This document shows positions 44,636-51,891 of a DNA stretch of 64,000 bases, one piece after another. A program made the translations under genes and the position numbers. Source of the stretch: SM23-73-3 sp964580215. Lineage in GTDB: Bacteria > Zixibacteria > MSB-5A5 > SM1-73. The notes beneath the pieces were generated by a model. The model was given only the letters and a program-made list of their open reading frames with translations, ran no database searches and had not been told where the DNA came from. Position 1 is the stretch's first letter. Each line of letters starts with the position of its first letter. The DNA is taken from assembly GCA_964580215.1 (NCBI GenBank), contig CAZOJT010000009.1, positions 29,784 to 93,783 on the forward strand, in the 5' to 3' direction.

Positions 44636-45040
44636 AAGAGGTCTCAGAAAAACCGCAAGGATAAAAGAATTTGGAGTGTCCCGCTTCCTTCGACAAGCTC
44701 AGGACGGTGAGCAAAGTCGAACCGTTAGCGGGACCATGTAAAAGTTCGTTGTCTTTTCCCCGCCAAAGGCGGGGATCCTGAGGACAGGAGGTTTTCCGCA
44801 GGTCAGTTGTTCATTTGAGTCCATAGGAACTCAAATGAGGTCCATAGGACAGGTCAAGCTAAAGGAACTGTTGAAAAACCTTATTGGCAGGGCTAAATGC
44901 CCTGCCCTATGGATGATAGGTTATTGTCGCTCATAGAGGCGGGAATTTATCCCGCCTCAAAGTTTGGCTTTTTCAACAAGCCCTAAAGTTTGACACTCCA
45001 GCAAAACCTCTCCCCATTTGACTTTTTCAGAGCTCTCTTT
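44636..45040. repeat. Mosaic MITE-like element, copy B (between atpH and atpA)
   Basis: The left end GGTCTCAGAAAAACC ... TTGGAGTGTCCC is matched by the right end GTTTGACACTCCAGC ... GACTTTTTCAGAGCTCT. Internal modules are a CTTCGACAAGCTCAGGACGG segment, a CCCCGCCAAAGGCGGGG hairpin, a TCATTTGAGTCC/GGAACTCAAATGAGG palindrome, a GGCAGGGC/GCCCTGCC hairpin and a GGCGGGAATTTATCCCGCC palindrome. All of these also occur elsewhere in the window in other combinations. Confidence 0.7.
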
Positions 45041-45089
45041 AAAAAATGTTGACATAACTTTTTGTTTTATTATGAGGATGATTGACCCA

Positions 45090-45638
45090 CTAATATACCC
45101 GTAGTGTTGTCATTTGTTCCTTCAGTTGATTTAATTGATACCGGATGCTTCTGTCTATTATCTTATCACCCAGGATAACCACGATGCCACCTAACAGATG
45201 GGGATCTATCTCAAGCTTTATCTCCACCTTTTTGCCTGTGTTTTTTTCCAACTCCTGCCTGATCTGATCCACCAGAGCTTGGTCTACACCGCGGGCGGTG
45301 ATCAGGCGAGCTTCAACTATGCCTTGATCCTCCTTGAGCAGTCGCTGAAACTCCTCCGCCATGGACAGAAAATATTGGATTCTGTGCTTGCTTACCACCA
45401 GCATTAAAAATGATAACAAAGCCTCCGAAACCTGTGGCTTGAAGGTAGAGTTGAGAAGTTCTTTTTTGTCTTTCTCCAGCACCTGGGGAGACTCAAGGAA
45501 GTTTTTAAGAAGTGGATTTTTCCTCAGAAGATTGGAGAGTGCTTCCAGATCGTGGGAAATGCTTTCTATCTGATTGGTCCTCTTGGCGGTGCGGAAAAGG
45601 GCGGTGGCATATTTTATGGCGACTTTTGACTCTATCAT
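45090..45638 (-). CDS. atpH: ATP synthase delta subunit
   Basis: Peripheral-stalk subunit joining F1 to the b subunits (OSCP homologue), 182 residues. VAIKYATALFRTAKRTNQI at the N-terminus and KVEIKLEIDPHLLGGIVVILGDKIIDRSIRYQLNQLKEQM at the C-terminus are typical. Its ATG overlaps the stop of atpF by four bases (ATGA), so the two are translationally coupled. Confidence 0.95.
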   Translation of the reverse strand: MIESKVAIKYATALFRTAKRTNQIESISHDLEALSNLLRKNPLLKNFLESPQVLEKDKKELLNSTFKPQVSEALLSFLMLVVSKHRIQYFLSMAEEFQRLLKEDQGIVEARLITARGVDQALVDQIRQELEKNTGKKVEIKLEIDPHLLGGIVVILGDKIIDRSIRYQLNQLKEQMTTLRVY

Positions 45639-46135
45639 TTAAAGCCTTCAACCTTTCCCTTCTTCATTTCATCCACAAACTGAGCGACCAGCCGTCGATC
45701 CTTTTCTTGATCCAGTTTCTCCTGAATGAGCTTTTCTGCCAGATGCAGGGTCATGTTGACCACATCGTCTCGCAGTTGAACCTTGGCTTTATCTAAATCC
45801 CTTTGGATATCCTCCCTGGTTCTGGTGACGATCTGTTTGGCTTCCCCTCTGGCGTTCTCTTTTATTTCATTTGCCAGCTTCTGTCCATCTCTGGCCGCCT
45901 CCTGGATTTTCGCCCGGGCAAGAGAGTCGATCTCCTTAAGCTTGGTCTGATAATCGGAGTAAAGCTTCTCCGTTTTTTTTCTCTCTTTCTCGATGCTGTC
46001 AAATTCCCCTTTTATCTTACTTCTTCTCTCCTCAAGCATGGAGAGAAGCGGTTTCCAGGCAAACTTTTTCAGGATTATGACAGCTATCACAAATCCAATA
46101 ATGTGGGTGATAATCTGACCGAATTCAAGACCCAT
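45635..46135 (-). CDS. atpF: ATP synthase b subunit
   Basis: Peripheral stalk, 166 residues: one N-terminal membrane helix (about residues 5-23, IITHIIGFVIAVIILKKFAW) followed by a long charged coiled coil. A single b gene is present, so the stalk is probably a homodimer. The stop overlaps atpH. Confidence 0.95.
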   Translation of the reverse strand: MGLEFGQIITHIIGFVIAVIILKKFAWKPLLSMLEERRSKIKGEFDSIEKERKKTEKLYSDYQTKLKEIDSLARAKIQEAARDGQKLANEIKENARGEAKQIVTRTREDIQRDLDKAKVQLRDDVVNMTLHLAEKLIQEKLDQEKDRRLVAQFVDEMKKGKVEGFK

Positions 46136-46210
46136 AGAGAAACCTCTGTCCGCGGTCCGCCATCCACAGACCGCCGACTAAGAAAGTGATATGTTTCTCG
46201 ATCTTCCCTC

Positions 46211-46444
46211 TTAAGAGATCTTGCCCTGCAATACAAACACGGTGACAAGAGCATAGATGGTGAGCGCCTCGATCAGAGCACACCCGATTATCATTCCCAA
46301 CTGAATCTTTGCCGCCGCCTCCGGCTGTCGTCCCATAGCCTCCATGGCAGCAGAGACTGCCCGACCCAGCCCAAAGGCAGACCCTATGGCGGCGATGGCT
46401 AAGCCCAAGGGAAGAAATATAGCTAAAGCAGTTTGGTAAGTCAT
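46211..46444 (-). CDS. atpE: ATP synthase c subunit, proton type
   Basis: A 77-residue two-helix ring subunit. The polar loop GRQPEA (38-43) and the ion-carrying Glu E59 (GCALIEALTIYALV) are clear. The sodium signature is absent: the Gln of Na+ rings is replaced by L26 and the Ser after the Glu by A60. The enzyme is therefore most likely proton driven, matching the proton-pumping complex I at 0-10 kb. Confidence 0.95.
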   Translation of the reverse strand: MTYQTALAIFLPLGLAIAAIGSAFGLGRAVSAAMEAMGRQPEAAAKIQLGMIIGCALIEALTIYALVTVFVLQGKIS

Positions 46445-46459
46445 CTAACCTCCTTCATA

Positions 46460-46494
46460 AAAGGTTCAAAGGTTCAAAAGTTCAAGAGTTCAAT
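46460..46494. repeat. GGTTCAAA short tandem repeat between atpB and atpE
   Basis: AAAGGTTCAAAGGTTCAAAAGTTCAAGAGTTCAA, an eight- to nine-base period array of the same type as in the nuoH-nuoI spacer. It reaches the last codon of atpB. Confidence 0.8.
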
Positions 46495-47290
46495 GTTCCT
46501 CGTGTGGCAACATTAGAGAAAAATATATGGTTGAAAGCAAAGTGAAAACCAAAGCCTGAATGGCTCCGGTTAACAAAGCCAAAAATAAAAAAGGTAACTG
46601 AAAAGGTATGCCCACAGGCAGATGGATAAAGCCTAAAGCGCTCACCCCTAATCCCACAAACACGGTGATCAAAACGTCCTCACCGGTGATGTTGCCGAAA
46701 AGTCGAAGAGACAGGCTCAACGGCTTTGCCAGCTCCTCTATTATGTGAATGGGTATGTTGATGGGGACCAAAAGCCAGGTGACCACATCCTGGGGGTCAC
46801 CCGCCATATGTCTGAGATAGCCTACAAGTCCCAGGTTTCTTATGCCAGTATACTGCACATAGAAAAACACGCAAAGCGCCAAAGAGACAGTGGTATTGAG
46901 ATTAGAGGTGGGCGATTTCATCCCGGGAATCAACCCGAAAAAGTTCATGCAAAGAATGTATATAAAAAGTGTTCCCAAAAAGGGGGTGAATCTTCTGCCC
47001 TGAGGTCCCAAGATCCCGCATACGAAATTGTCCAGCGCCTCCACCACCATCTCAACTAAATTTTGTAATCTCCCCGGCAGGATGGATCTTTTCCGATAAA
47101 CCAGATACGCCACCAGACACAGCATGATCACAACCATCCAGGAGAAGATCACATTCTCCCAGTGATGCAGAAATCCGACGAAAGCTACCTCCCCAAACTT
47201 ATGATAAAGAAAGGTGATAAAATTTGGAAGTTCCGGTGCGCCCTCCCGGGCTTTCTCCGCTGCGTGTTTGGCTAATTCTTCAGTTAACAT
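46490..47290 (-). CDS. atpB: ATP synthase a subunit
   Basis: Membrane stator with the proton half channels. The 266-residue product has about six helices and the essential Arg in KPLSLSLRLFGNITGED. I choose ATG 47290 (MLTEELAKHA); the frame could begin three codons earlier at a TTG. It has a long N-terminal segment (about 30 residues) before the first helix. Upstream of it lies a heptamer repeat, downstream the GTTCAA repeat. Confidence 0.95.
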   Translation of the reverse strand: MLTEELAKHAAEKAREGAPELPNFITFLYHKFGEVAFVGFLHHWENVIFSWMVVIMLCLVAYLVYRKRSILPGRLQNLVEMVVEALDNFVCGILGPQGRRFTPFLGTLFIYILCMNFFGLIPGMKSPTSNLNTTVSLALCVFFYVQYTGIRNLGLVGYLRHMAGDPQDVVTWLLVPINIPIHIIEELAKPLSLSLRLFGNITGEDVLITVFVGLGVSALGFIHLPVGIPFQLPFLFLALLTGAIQALVFTLLSTIYFSLMLPHEEH

Positions 47291-47351
47291 TAAGTTCAAA
47301 GGTAACCATTCCCTTTCTAAAAGATTGCTTTCCGCTCCTTAGCGAGCGGAT

Positions 47352-47388
47352 TAAGATTTAACCTTAAACCTTAGACCTTAAACCTTAA
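47352..47388. repeat. ACCTTAA heptamer repeat between atpI and atpB
   Basis: About four to five seven-base units of ACCTTAA/ACCTTAG type, ending at the atpI stop codon. Same style as the GTCAAGG heptamers at 18256. Confidence 0.8.
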
Positions 47389-47816
47389 CTCCCTCCCGTC
47401 TTTTGATCCCTGACCTGATTGGTTGAAGCCGTTTTCTTCTTCTCGTTTGAATCCAATGAGAGAACCCATCTTCCCAGAGCTTTCAAGAACATCACCACAA
47501 ATAAGAGAGTGAATCCTGAAAGCAAACTAATGGCGGGGAAATAATTTATTCTTAACAGAAGATAGCCAGCCGCATACAGCAAGGGGAATTTAACCAGAGC
47601 TATTGCGATGATTTTGCCTTTCCTGATCTCTTTGCCGGGCGAGAAGACTTCGGTGATCAGGTGGGTCAAGAACAGAAGATTTAAACATCCCCAAACAGTT
47701 CCCGCCAGAATACCCGCTCCAAATTGGAAACGATAATAAACGGTGACGAAAAGAAAACCCAAAACTGCTAACACCAGCGAGGTTTTTATCACTCTGTGAA
47801 TAAATTCTACACCCAT
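47385..47816 (-). CDS. atpI: ATP synthase subunit I-like membrane protein
   Basis: A 143-residue protein with four hydrophobic segments (about 13-31, 34-55, 72-90, 95-115) and a charged tail, in the position of atpI between atpZ and atpB. Members of this family help c-ring assembly or Mg2+ uptake. ATG 47816 (MGVEFIHRV) is preferred. A TTG frame from 47870 would add 18 residues, the first of which are translated from the mosaic repeat copy C. Confidence 0.75.
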   Translation of the reverse strand: MGVEFIHRVIKTSLVLAVLGFLFVTVYYRFQFGAGILAGTVWGCLNLLFLTHLITEVFSPGKEIRKGKIIAIALVKFPLLYAAGYLLLRINYFPAISLLSGFTLLFVVMFLKALGRWVLSLDSNEKKKTASTNQVRDQKTGGS

Positions 47817-47840
47817 AGTCAAAAATCCGGTTTTCTTAAA

Positions 47841-47960
47841 GGTCTGTAAAAAGCCACTGTAAAAGGGCAAATTGGAGTGTTCACCTTTAGGTGAACCAGG
47901 TCAAGCTAAAGCTTGACACTCCAGCAAGGCCTTTTCAATTTGTTTTTTTTCAGAGCTCTT
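47841..47960. repeat. Mosaic MITE-like element, minimal copy C (between atpZ and atpI)
   Basis: Only about 120 bases: GGTCTGTAAAAAG ... ATTGGAGTGTTCACC, TTTAGGTGAACC, AGGTCAAGCTAAAGC, then TTGACACTCCAGC ... TTTTTTTCAGAGCTC. It has both ends of copies A and B without their large inserts and defines the core of the element. A left half only is at 49625-49690. Confidence 0.75.
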
Positions 47961-47962
47961 TA

Positions 47963-48193
47963 TTATTTTGTTTGACTTGCCTTTTTGATTAGATTGTAAA
48001 CTCCTTTTCCCGCCGCTGCTAATCCCAAGCATGTGAAAACGATCATCAGGTATGGGTCTGTACCCAGCTTCTTATCCAGGAATTTTCCGATCAACACTCC
48101 CAATATAGCTGCCACCATCATTAGTATAGGGATAGTGGTCAAAATCCCCATCTGACGGTAAGTCGAATACTTATCATCCTTTTTTTTGTTCAC
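47963..48193 (-). CDS. atpZ: AtpZ/AtpI-family small membrane protein
   Basis: A 76-residue protein with two membrane helices (about residues 15-36 and 45-66). The motif GVLIGKFLDKKLGTDPYLMIVFTCLGLAAAGKGVYNLI matches the AtpZ/F0F1-ATPase gene-1 family, which lies first in many atp operons and is linked to Mg2+ or Ca2+ transport for assembly. It is the first gene after the atp promoter. Confidence 0.85.
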   Translation of the reverse strand: MNKKKDDKYSTYRQMGILTTIPILMMVAAILGVLIGKFLDKKLGTDPYLMIVFTCLGLAAAGKGVYNLIKKASQTK

Positions 48194-48266
48194 GCTGTGA
48201 GAGTGCTCATTTTTTCTTCATTCGCCCAGCTTTTTGTCAAACAGAGCTTGCTCCTAAAGGTTTTTT

Positions 48267-48295
48267 ATTATAATACCTCATATAAATCAAGTCAA
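48267..48295 (-). promoter_or_regulatory. Promoter of the atp operon
   Basis: On the minus strand TTGACT (48295-48290) and a perfect TATAAT (48272-48267) are 17 bases apart, about 75 bases before atpZ. The remaining spacer to 48433 shows no gene. Confidence 0.8.
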
Positions 48296-48433
48296 GCATT
48301 TTTAGAAACGCTTTTCTCCATAAACTGTGGTTTTCGAGGAATAAGGAGGTGAGGTGTTAATATCGCTTGTATTCTGCGAACTTACGAAAAACTTCGTCAA
48401 TAGATAAACAAACCCAATTGACAGTTAAGCGTT

Positions 48434-49519
48434 TTAAGAACGAGGTTTTTGGCGCTTGAAACCTTCTCGATCGAAGCGCTCGGCTGTTGCTTTTATCAAT
48501 ATGGGCCAGGCAATGGTGGCATCACAGAGCACCTCTGCCCACATTCCCCCCTCTTTTTTGGGGAGAAATTTTCCCCAGGAGACACCTTCGCTATAGGTGC
48601 ATCCGGAAAGTCCACCCCAGTGCACAGGCTCCGGGCAGATTCTAACTCCGTATTTGAAACGATTCAATTCAGTTCCCTCACCGAACCTGCGATAGATAGC
48701 CTCCAGATAAGGGGCCACCTGTTGGCTCCAATTTCTGGGAACCCCTCCCCCGATGGTGAAAATTCCGGTGTGCTTTGCCTGTTTGATTCTTCTGGCATAA
48801 TCCTCTAAGTCAAGGAAGGGATCAAAACGAAGGGGAACTTTCCCTTGTTTTTGCCTTATCCGATTATAGATGGCGAAATCCAAGCCGAGCTCTGAGTCGG
48901 TGAAAGCGGGAATGTAGACCGGCACCCCTTTCTCCCAAGCACTCTTAAGAATTCCTTGCCCTTTCTCGTTTTTGGAGAGATACTCTCCCACTTTCTCTAA
49001 AAGTTGAAAACTTGAACAAGGAACCTGAGGATCTATTTCCTCCCAAATTTTGTCCAGAATCAGCCCGGTGTCAGTAAGATTTCTCTCAGCCTCGATGGTG
49101 TCGTAAACCCGATTGTATCCATGTTTGAAAAGCTGGGTATCATTCCAGTTTCCCTCATATTTAAAGTGAGCGGCGCCCACATTTTCCACCAGACCGTGCA
49201 TAACCAAGGCTCCGGTGGAAACCACGGCATCCAAAAAACCCCGATCGATCATCTCACATAAAACCAATCCCATCTTAGCCATGGTCATGGCTCCCGAGAA
49301 GGTGCCCACGATGAAACATTCGGGATCTTTTAACATGGAGGTATACACTTCTAAAGCCTCACCCAAGTTTCTTGCCCCAAAAGCGGTATCCGCCATCTGA
49401 ACCAGCAATTCTTCGAAGCTAGTTACCTGTGAGAGATCCAGAGCCCGCAGAGGCTTGAGCCCATGAGTAAAGCCGTCCCCAAAATCATCAAGTTTTCTTA
49501 TTTTCTCATTCTCACTCAT
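48434..49519 (-). CDS. Deoxyhypusine synthase family protein
   Basis: The family transfers the aminobutyl group of spermidine, using NAD+, to eIF5A in eukaryotes and archaea, or to small amines in bacterial relatives. The 361-residue product has HFKYEGNWNDTQLFKHGYNRVYDT, the FTIGGGVPRNW nucleotide-binding segment and SEGVSWGKFLPKKEG. K317 corresponds to the catalytic Lys that forms the enamine intermediate (SWGK in human DHS). Bacteria lack eIF5A, so a polyamine-synthase role is more likely than protein modification. It is monocistronic, with its own promoter at 49587-49615. Confidence 0.85.
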   Translation of the reverse strand: MSENEKIRKLDDFGDGFTHGLKPLRALDLSQVTSFEELLVQMADTAFGARNLGEALEVYTSMLKDPECFIVGTFSGAMTMAKMGLVLCEMIDRGFLDAVVSTGALVMHGLVENVGAAHFKYEGNWNDTQLFKHGYNRVYDTIEAERNLTDTGLILDKIWEEIDPQVPCSSFQLLEKVGEYLSKNEKGQGILKSAWEKGVPVYIPAFTDSELGLDFAIYNRIRQKQGKVPLRFDPFLDLEDYARRIKQAKHTGIFTIGGGVPRNWSQQVAPYLEAIYRRFGEGTELNRFKYGVRICPEPVHWGGLSGCTYSEGVSWGKFLPKKEGGMWAEVLCDATIAWPILIKATAERFDREGFKRQKPRS

Positions 49520-49586
49520 TGCTATCGGGAATCACTTTTTAGTTTATTGGATATTGATTTTTTGCACCGTCCGAAAAATCTTTTCT

Positions 49587-49615
49587 ATTATAGCCCACCT
49601 CATTTGTTAAGTCAA
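49587..49615 (-). promoter_or_regulatory. Promoter of the deoxyhypusine-synthase-like gene
   Basis: On the minus strand TTGACT (49615-49610), 17 bases, TATAAT (49592-49587), with GGGC directly before the -10 box as at 56122-56150. It lies about 70 bases before the start. Confidence 0.8.
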
Positions 49616-49624
49616 GATATTTCT

Positions 49625-49735
49625 GTGAGGTCTCTGAAGAACTACTTTAAAGGGCAAATTGGAGTGTTCACCTTTAGGTGGACCAGTAGAAATCTAATGT
49701 AGCGGGAACCTTTAGGTCCCCATCATGGAAGGTCG
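49625..49735. repeat. Half copy of the mosaic element and related palindrome
   Basis: GAGGTCTCTGAAGAACTAC ... AATTGGAGTGTTCACC with TTTAGGTGGACC matches the left half of copy C, followed by an AGCGGGAACCTTTAGGTCCCC palindrome. The right end of the element is missing. Confidence 0.65.
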
Positions 49736-49866
49736 AAATTCTTCTGAGGTAGAAGTGCATAATATGAGGTCAATCAAAATTAGAAATGAAGTTGAAGATA
49801 GGGGAGAGGTTTAAATCGATTACGATTGAAATATTATTGCTTCTTGTATTTTCAATGGAACGAATT

Positions 49867-49932
49867 CTGTGCCCGCCAGGTCCCCTGACCTGGCGGGAGC
49901 TGTCTGTCGGGTCGGGGACCCGGCAGGCACAG
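49867..49932. repeat. Three-way-junction palindrome
   Basis: The outer arms CTGTGCC and GGCACAG enclose two nine-base stems: CCGCCAGGT/ACCTGGCGG (49873-49896) and TGTCGGGTC/GACCCGGCA (49905-49925). The 66-base unit could fold as a three-way junction. I see no gene in 49700-50166; a 64-codon frame through this structure is not convincing. Confidence 0.6.
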
Positions 49933-50166
49933 GGAAACGAAGAGGGAAGAATGTTTCATTTTTTATGCAAAATTCAATAATTCTCGAGGTTGAGAAGAAA
50001 CTAAAAAAGAGGATAGTCAGTTGAGCAGTAAAAGCGAGGAACTCTCTTACTCAACTTGCTATCCTCGGAAGGATGGTTAAAAATTTCCTGCCCTGATTTT
50101 TTTATCGGCAATCTGTGCAATTTCTTAACAACTGAAATCTGTCTGCCTTCACCCCCCCCAAGGTCT

Positions 50167-50565
50167 TTATCCTTCTATCAATTTTACTAAGACCTTCCGA
50201 CTGCGTGGCCCATCGAACTCACAGAAAAAGATTCCCTGCCAGGTGCCCAAAACCAAACTTCCCCTTTCTATCAGAAGTGTTTCCGAGGTGCCAACGATAC
50301 TGGATTTTATGTGAGCGGCGGCATTACCTTCCAAATGCAAGTAGTTGTCATCGAAAGGGATGACTTTGTTAAGTTCTGCTATGATGTCACTTTTGACTGA
50401 GGGGTCGGCGTTTTCGTTTATGGTCACCGCGGCGGTAGTATGCGGAACATATACGGTGCATAAACCAGACTTGACCTTACTCTCCGAAATTACCTTCTCT
50501 ACCAGATGGGTGATGTCAATTAACTCCACCTGGCCTGAGGTTTTAACCCTTAATTCTTTTATCAT
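50167..50565 (-). CDS. YjbQ/UPF0047 family protein
   Basis: A 132-residue small trimeric protein family, some members of which show secondary thiamine-phosphate synthase activity. Signatures: CTVYVPHTTAAVTINENADPSVKSDI (about residues 41-66), HLEGNAAAHIKSS and GTWQGIFFCEFDGPRSRKV. The His residues in VPHTTA and AAHIKS are the conserved metal or substrate ligands. Normal length. Confidence 0.92.
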   Translation of the reverse strand: MIKELRVKTSGQVELIDITHLVEKVISESKVKSGLCTVYVPHTTAAVTINENADPSVKSDIIAELNKVIPFDDNYLHLEGNAAAHIKSSIVGTSETLLIERGSLVLGTWQGIFFCEFDGPRSRKVLVKLIEG

Positions 50566-50640
50566 ATAACCACGCTTTTATTTAAGAGTTTTCTCCAAAA
50601 TAGTTGCTAATATATGAGTTTAATTTGCCACAAAATTTGA

Positions 50641-50725
50641 GTCGTAGGGACAGCCCTTGTGGCTGTCTTCTTCAGGGTTAGGACGGGGACAAGCCCTGTC
50701 TCTATCCTATGGATCCTGCGGACGT
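50641..50725. repeat. GGGACAGCCC palindromes
   Basis: GTAGGGACAGCCCTTGTGGCTGTC and GACGGGGACAAGCCCTGTC units, also found in mosaic copy A (41759-41850) and at 10838-10862. Confidence 0.75.
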
Positions 50726-50772
50726 AATATTTCTCTACTTCAATACATGCCTCAAATGTCTACATCTGTTGG

Positions 50773-51684
50773 TCATGTAAACAGAGCCTCAGCAAACCAG
50801 ACCGGATCGAATCTTAAGAAATCATCCGGCTTTTCACCCAAACCCACATATTTTACCGGGACCTTAAACTCGTCTGCGATGGCGATCATTATCCCCCCTT
50901 TAGCAGTTCCGTCCAGTTTGGTCAAAAAGATTCCGGTAACTCCCACTGCATCTTTAAACATCCTCACTTGGGATAAACCATTTTGTCCGGTGGTAGCATC
51001 TATCACCAAAAGAACCTCGTGGGGTGCTCCCGGAAGAGCTTTTCCCATCACCCTTTTGATTTTCTTCAGCTCCTCCATCAGATTGATTTTGGTATGAAGT
51101 CTTCCTGCGGTATCGGCTATCACCACGTCAAATCCTCTGGCAGAGGCGGATTTTATGGCGTCAAAGGCGACCGAGGCAGGGTCCTGATTGGGCATGCTCC
51201 CCACCATCTCCACTCCCACTCTCTCTGCCCAGAGTCCGAGCTGTTCTCCTGCAGCCGCCCGGAAGGTGTCACATGCCGCCACCAAAACTTTTTTTTTCTG
51301 ATCCTTAAAATCTTTGGCTAACTTGGCGATTGAAGTAGTCTTTCCAGTGCCGTTAACTCCCACCATCATGATCACGTGGGGAGAACAAAGATCGTTGCTT
51401 AAAGCTTCTCCGGCGGCCAGAATGGAGGCAACCTGATCCTTAAGAAGATCAGTAACTTTTTCAGAAGCCTCTATTTTATTCTTTGTAGCTTCTTTTTTTA
51501 AACCTTCCACTATCCTGGCGGTAGTGGATGGTCCTACGTCCGCCTTGATTAAGATCTCCTCCAGTTCATCTAAAAGCTCCTGATCGATCTTTTTATGCAG
51601 TCCCACCGCCTGGGAAATTTTTCCCAGAAGATTTCCTTTGGTTTTGGAGAGACCGGATTTCAGCTTTTCCAATGAGAGTTTCAC
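50773..51684 (-). CDS. ftsY: Signal recognition particle receptor FtsY
   Basis: SRP receptor GTPase that docks ribosomes making membrane proteins. A 303-residue NG-domain form without the long acidic A domain of E. coli. Four-helix N domain at about 1-90, G1 GVNGTGKT at 109-116, DTFRAAAGEQL (139-149), G3 DTAGRLHTK, TKLDGTAKGG and the C-terminal VKYVGLGEKPDDFLRFD. Downstream of smc, as in many bacteria, with a repeat-containing 207-base gap. Confidence 0.96.
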   Translation of the reverse strand: MKLSLEKLKSGLSKTKGNLLGKISQAVGLHKKIDQELLDELEEILIKADVGPSTTARIVEGLKKEATKNKIEASEKVTDLLKDQVASILAAGEALSNDLCSPHVIMMVGVNGTGKTTSIAKLAKDFKDQKKKVLVAACDTFRAAAGEQLGLWAERVGVEMVGSMPNQDPASVAFDAIKSASARGFDVVIADTAGRLHTKINLMEELKKIKRVMGKALPGAPHEVLLVIDATTGQNGLSQVRMFKDAVGVTGIFLTKLDGTAKGGIMIAIADEFKVPVKYVGLGEKPDDFLRFDPVWFAEALFT

Positions 51685-51891
51685 TGATGCCTCAATTTTT
51701 AGGATATGGATTAATACAAACGCAAGAAAATTTACGACATTTTTTCGAGTCCCCCTTACCCTTATCCTCTCCCCAGGGAAGAGAGAACAGTTTCGTATCA
51801 GAAATGTACGTTTGCATCTTCAATTCGTATGAATGCATCCACAAAGCTGTTTGTATTGGTTTCAACGTGTTTATATTATTATTTTTGAATT
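51685..51891. repeat. Repeats between smc and ftsY
   Basis: A decayed CCCCTTACCC/CTCTCCCC element (about 51752-51790) and a TTCGTATGAATGCATCC copy of the GCGTATG palindrome family (about 51826-51842). No gene seen. Confidence 0.6.

Noticed and set aside
47817..47870. Upstream TTG start for the AtpI-like protein
   Set aside because: The extra 18 codons overlap mosaic element copy C and have no ribosome binding site.
49786..49980. 64-codon plus-strand frame
   Set aside because: Half of it is encoded by the three-way-junction palindrome and the rest shows no motif.
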